NCBI GenBank assembly: GCA_034766995.1
Contig: CM068314.1
Coordinates: 38,620,708-38,684,707, forward strand
DNA: 64,000 nucleotides
Origin: Acanthacorydalis orientalis
Taxonomy: Eukaryota; Arthropoda; Insecta; Megaloptera; Corydalidae
Reading direction: 5' to 3'
A model generated the notes under the pieces. That model was not told the origin of the DNA and did no database searches. It was given only the letters and a program-made list of their open reading frames with translations. Shown piece after piece: positions 60,372 to 64,000 of the stretch. Within the stretch, counting starts at the first letter, position 1. The number at the start of each line of letters is the position of its first letter. The position numbers were made by a program, and so were the translations under genes.

Positions 60372-61950
60372 GCAATGCAAAATATACTTTTTAAGATTCA
60401 CATAGAAATCAGACTAAAAATTAACACTGATTTTATATTTTTAAGCTTATCGTATAACATCTTATAAATTAATGAGCGATTATATAAGATCAATTTAAGA
60501 ATGCTTTAGCTTGAGTGAATAATATTTAATCAAAAATGTTGCTGATTTTAACTAATAATTAATCTTTCCATAAAATAAACAGCATTAATAATTAGTTGCA
60601 ATTGAACATAAAAATAATGTACATTAGATATTCCTTTAAAAATATAAGTATTGGAATAAATCAATGTTGTATTTGTAATATTAATTTTCTAAAGTTTTTC
60701 TCAAAAAATGTATATTTAATTATACTTTAATAGTTCTCATTTATTATTTAGAATACATAAAGTAACAAGCCAATTAATGTTAATCAAATATGAAAGTCGA
60801 TGCAATTAGATCAGCTCGAAAATTCAAAAGGAAAACAAATCGACAACACGAGAACATTGAAACGCGTATGAAAATAGTACTCAACTATTTATAAAGTAAC
60901 AGTATGCAAGACCTCTAATAAAACATTTTCTTTCTTTTGTCATTGTGAAGAAACTATGATTAGACATCGTTAATTTAAATATAATTAGTGAACTTCTAGG
61001 AAGCAAACAACAAGCGTGCAGAGGAAACGCTTTGCTGATGCCAACATATTTAATAAAAGTAGAGCTTCATACCATTTGTGTAATATAATTATAAATGTAA
61101 TTATATTTTATGCATAAAGTATATAATTAAAGCTTTGTTGTATTAAAACTCGTTAGAAATTTTCATTATTCATTTTATGTTTTGTATTTATTTCTCAAAT
61201 ATAAACAAATAACGTTACGTCACATCATTTATAAAATATGTACTAAGTCATTCTGGTACTTAATTATTTTATTTCTAAAATTGAAATTATTTTTATATAT
61301 AAATGTTGATTATATTTAATTTGAAAATAAAAACTGTTTGAATGAAAATATGGTTGAATAAAAATGCATATTATCTTGTGAAATGAAATTTAAATTCTCG
61401 GAAACAATCTATAAACAATGTTCAAAAATTTAGTACAGATTACTTTTATAAAGACCTATATAACGGTCAGTTGTTTGAGTATTAAAAAAAGCACTTTTCA
61501 GCACCTGTTTTTGAACAGATGTACAATATTTATTTCTCTTTTGTTTTACACACGGTGTCCTATTTTATAATATAATCACAGTGTCAATGTAAATGAACTG
61601 TAATATTCAACTGGACTGTTATATTTTTGTTTTCAATTGCATATCATTATTAATAAACCATTTTACGCATCAACTTTATTATAAAATAAGAACAGCATAA
61701 CGATGCAAATAACTTATTTTTGAATTCAATATTTAGTATTTCAAATGTGTTCATATGCATGTTTGCTTGAATAAACATTACATAATTGATAACTATTCAC
61801 TGAATATATTTTGTAAAAGTGTACATCACTTATAATTGACTTAAATGAATGGAATACAAAAATACCTGATTCAATGAAGAATAATATTGTAAATAAAAGT
61901 AAAAACTATTCATTCAATAATTTGTAAATACTATAGATACAATTCATATT
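60372..61950. other. AT-rich non-coding DNA with one small charged frame
   Basis: Mostly AT-rich. A 34-codon frame at 60790-60894 starts MKVDAIRSARKFKRKTNRQH and is less AT-rich than its surroundings. It is too short to judge and has no family resemblance. Another less AT-rich spot at 61005-61070 has no frame. Confidence 0.3.
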
Positions 61951-61971
61951 TTATCTATCTATGTACCTATC

Positions 61972-62012
<41 letters not shown>
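61951..62012. repeat. (CTAT)n-(TA)n microsatellite
   Basis: CTATCTATGTACCTATCTATATAC followed by about 32 bases of TA. Confidence 0.9.
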
Positions 62013-62014
<2 letters not shown>

Positions 62015-62772
62015 TTTGAAATTCAACCATATTACCTTTGAAATAATCAACAAAATAGACTCCCTGTTTCGACAGCATATTCTCAATAAAACTTGTTACA
62101 ATGAGGTGTTTTAATTACGTACTTTTTAATTCATTTACACATTCCACTCTCAACATACAGTTATATGTGTATGAGAATAATAATAATGATAATATTTTAT
62201 ATGATTTCTAAATATTTCTTTATTAATTTTAATTTTTTATACCTAATATGTGTACTTGTAAACGATTAACTAAGTTTTATTGATTATTATACAATTTATA
62301 GAGCGTAAGAGTATTTCCAATTTTTACATTAAATTTGATAAAATTTATTATTAAAATACAATTGCTTATCCAAAATAATCAATTTTAACGTGAAACAAAA
62401 TACGTGTTTTTCTTACCTGTTATCCTGGTCTAACGTTAATTCAAACTTGTTTTTTTTCTTTTTCTTCATCTTAAAGACAGTTCATTCTTCTATAACTCCT
62501 CTTGTAGATTTCTAAAATAAACACAATTTATAATCAGAGTCATTCACTATTTTATGTCAAATATTTCTCATTTGTTTATTAAAGAATAACAGGAAAAAAT
62601 CATACGAGTAAAACTGTTCAAAAAAATTCTAGCAGCGAAGGAGTAGCAGCCGATAAAATTCAAAATATGCACATATAAGTTTCAAGAGTATTTATTTTAT
62701 TCTATCAGATACAATATTTCAAAATTTTATCTTTAATCAAATATGGTTAAAGTTAAAATTTTAAAATATTCG

Positions 62773-62801
62773 ATATATATATATATATATATATATATAC
62801 G
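62773..62801. repeat. (TA)n microsatellite
   Basis: Short alternating TA tract. Confidence 0.9.
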
Positions 62802-63213
62802 TTTAGATAAATAGATAAGAGTCAAAAAATAAAGATAGTTTATGATTCAAAATTTTAACATTAAATAAATGACACATTTATATACTTTGTTTATTAATAA
62901 AATTCTAATTTTATATGTAATCGTTATAAAAATAACAAAATAACTTGTGGTGATGCGACTACAATAGCTAATAAATGTTTGATAAATTTAAATACATGAA
63001 AATACGCTGTCGCTTTGACCTGTTTCATATACGTATTTAATAGTTAATATCAAATTTATATAGCTGCCTATAAGTATAGAACAGTGCTAGTTATTTAAAT
63101 ATATTTCAAAAACGTTTACATGAGCATATAAAATATTAACATTTACATATTAATATTATTTCAATCATTGTAATATATTGCTTCACAATACATTTTACAT
63201 ACAGAAACATTTG

Positions 63214-63215
<2 letters not shown>

Positions 63216-63261
<46 letters not shown>

Positions 63262-63282
63262 CATATATATATATATATATAA
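63216..63282. repeat. (TA)n microsatellite, interrupted
   Basis: About 38 bases of TA, TTTATACA, then about 22 bases of TA. Confidence 0.95.
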
Positions 63283-64000
63283 TAGAATATATTATCAAAT
63301 ATATAATTAAATAAAGATGAATTTATCTAACTGCGATTTCACAAATTCGAATTGATTTACATATTTTTTCATAAAAATTAGCTCTCTGAGATGGCGCAAA
63401 CCAAATTAAATTATCAATAATTTCATAATATTCAAAAAACGTTTGTGTGGTTTGTAGGAAACTAAAAATTCATTTGTGAAAGTGAATTTAATTCCAGTAC
63501 CAAAAACTATAATTGTAACATAAACTTGAGTATGAGAATATCTTTGCAATAAAAACATTATAAATACTAATCCCATTTTCTTGTTTTATACTGAATTTAA
63601 TATTTGAAACAAAGAAAAAAAATTAATGAAATTTCATGTGTAACTTATTATTACTAATGAATACATTAAATTTTTCTGACAATTACAATAACTAATACAA
63701 ATAAAAGCTAATTACAATAATACAAACTATAATAATTATAAAATTATAGAAAAATAAAAAAGTTATCACTTTTATTAATCATACTATTCATAAAAAATAT
63801 TAAATGTTTACTAACTTATAGAATCACTTGTGTGTAAAGATCAATAAAAATATCAAAATAAAGAGCAAAAATTAAATACAAATTTAATATCATAAAAATA
63901 TCAAAATATAATAAAATTGAAGTTACTGAATAACTTTCAAAAACATGATCAAAAATAGTTTTTTTCTAAATGAGTTCTATGTATCTAATGAGTTCATGTA

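Larger units (their letters stand above)
62013..64000. other. AT-rich non-coding DNA
   Basis: Nothing gene-like apart from (TA)n tracts at 62773-62801 and 63216-63282. 62600-62660 is slightly less AT-rich without a frame. Confidence 0.5.

Overview
The window looks like a gene-poor, extremely AT-rich stretch of an animal nuclear genome, most likely an arthropod and probably an insect. Four things point that way. The base composition is very AT-rich by eye. There are dozens of long (TA)n microsatellites, often compounded with (CA)n or (TG)n. Decayed mariner-family (DD34D) transposases of at least two lineages are present, with RTE-like and CR1/Jockey-like LINE fragments and a short hAT-like element. 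No bacterial-style operons, rRNA or convincing intact tRNA genes were seen. The species cannot be named from sequence alone.

The best-supported protein gene is an uninterrupted minus-strand open frame at 39485-39988. It encodes a 167-residue protein with four predicted membrane segments, an AATAAA signal about 170 bases downstream and a perfect TGACGTCA palindrome just upstream of its start. Four smaller GC-richer patches could be single exons of genes running out of the window: 28149-28375 (-), 33723-33824 (+), 47640-47882 (+, with a leader-like start and a GTATGT donor) and 12392-12499 (+). These are suggestions only.

Most other recognisable content is transposon debris. Left to right: an RTE-type LINE copy whose 5' leader is joined directly to its 3' end (2475-2975, -); a transposase N-terminal relic (4770-4950, +); a mariner relic with the catalytic core readable but broken (5852-6775, -); two internally deleted mariners that share Hsmar1-like ends (30630-31230 and 53151-53722, +); a 275-bp hAT-like element with 8-bp flanking repeats (40811-41085); two mariner scraps in opposite orientation (41531-42120); an RTE-like reverse transcriptase C-terminus (42716-43480, -); LINE C-terminal pieces at 48550-48740 and 49200-49420 (-); and a CR1/Jockey-like piece (50960-51105, -).

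Several structures are not explained by these. They are a foldback with about 112-bp arms (59246-59509), a cluster of inverted ACTCTGAACTTACTC-like words (58180-58475), a pair of dispersed repeats sharing a hairpin (15925-16130 and 29690-29930), a CpG-containing island (14800-15005), a 48-bp direct repeat flanking the longest (TA)n array (39039-39244), a perfect 17-bp hairpin (37120-37157) and a 10-bp minisatellite (37369-37408). The rest reads as AT-rich intergenic or intronic DNA. I found no convincing new biological system. The most informative loci are the four-membrane-segment gene, the foldback and the end-to-end LINE copy.
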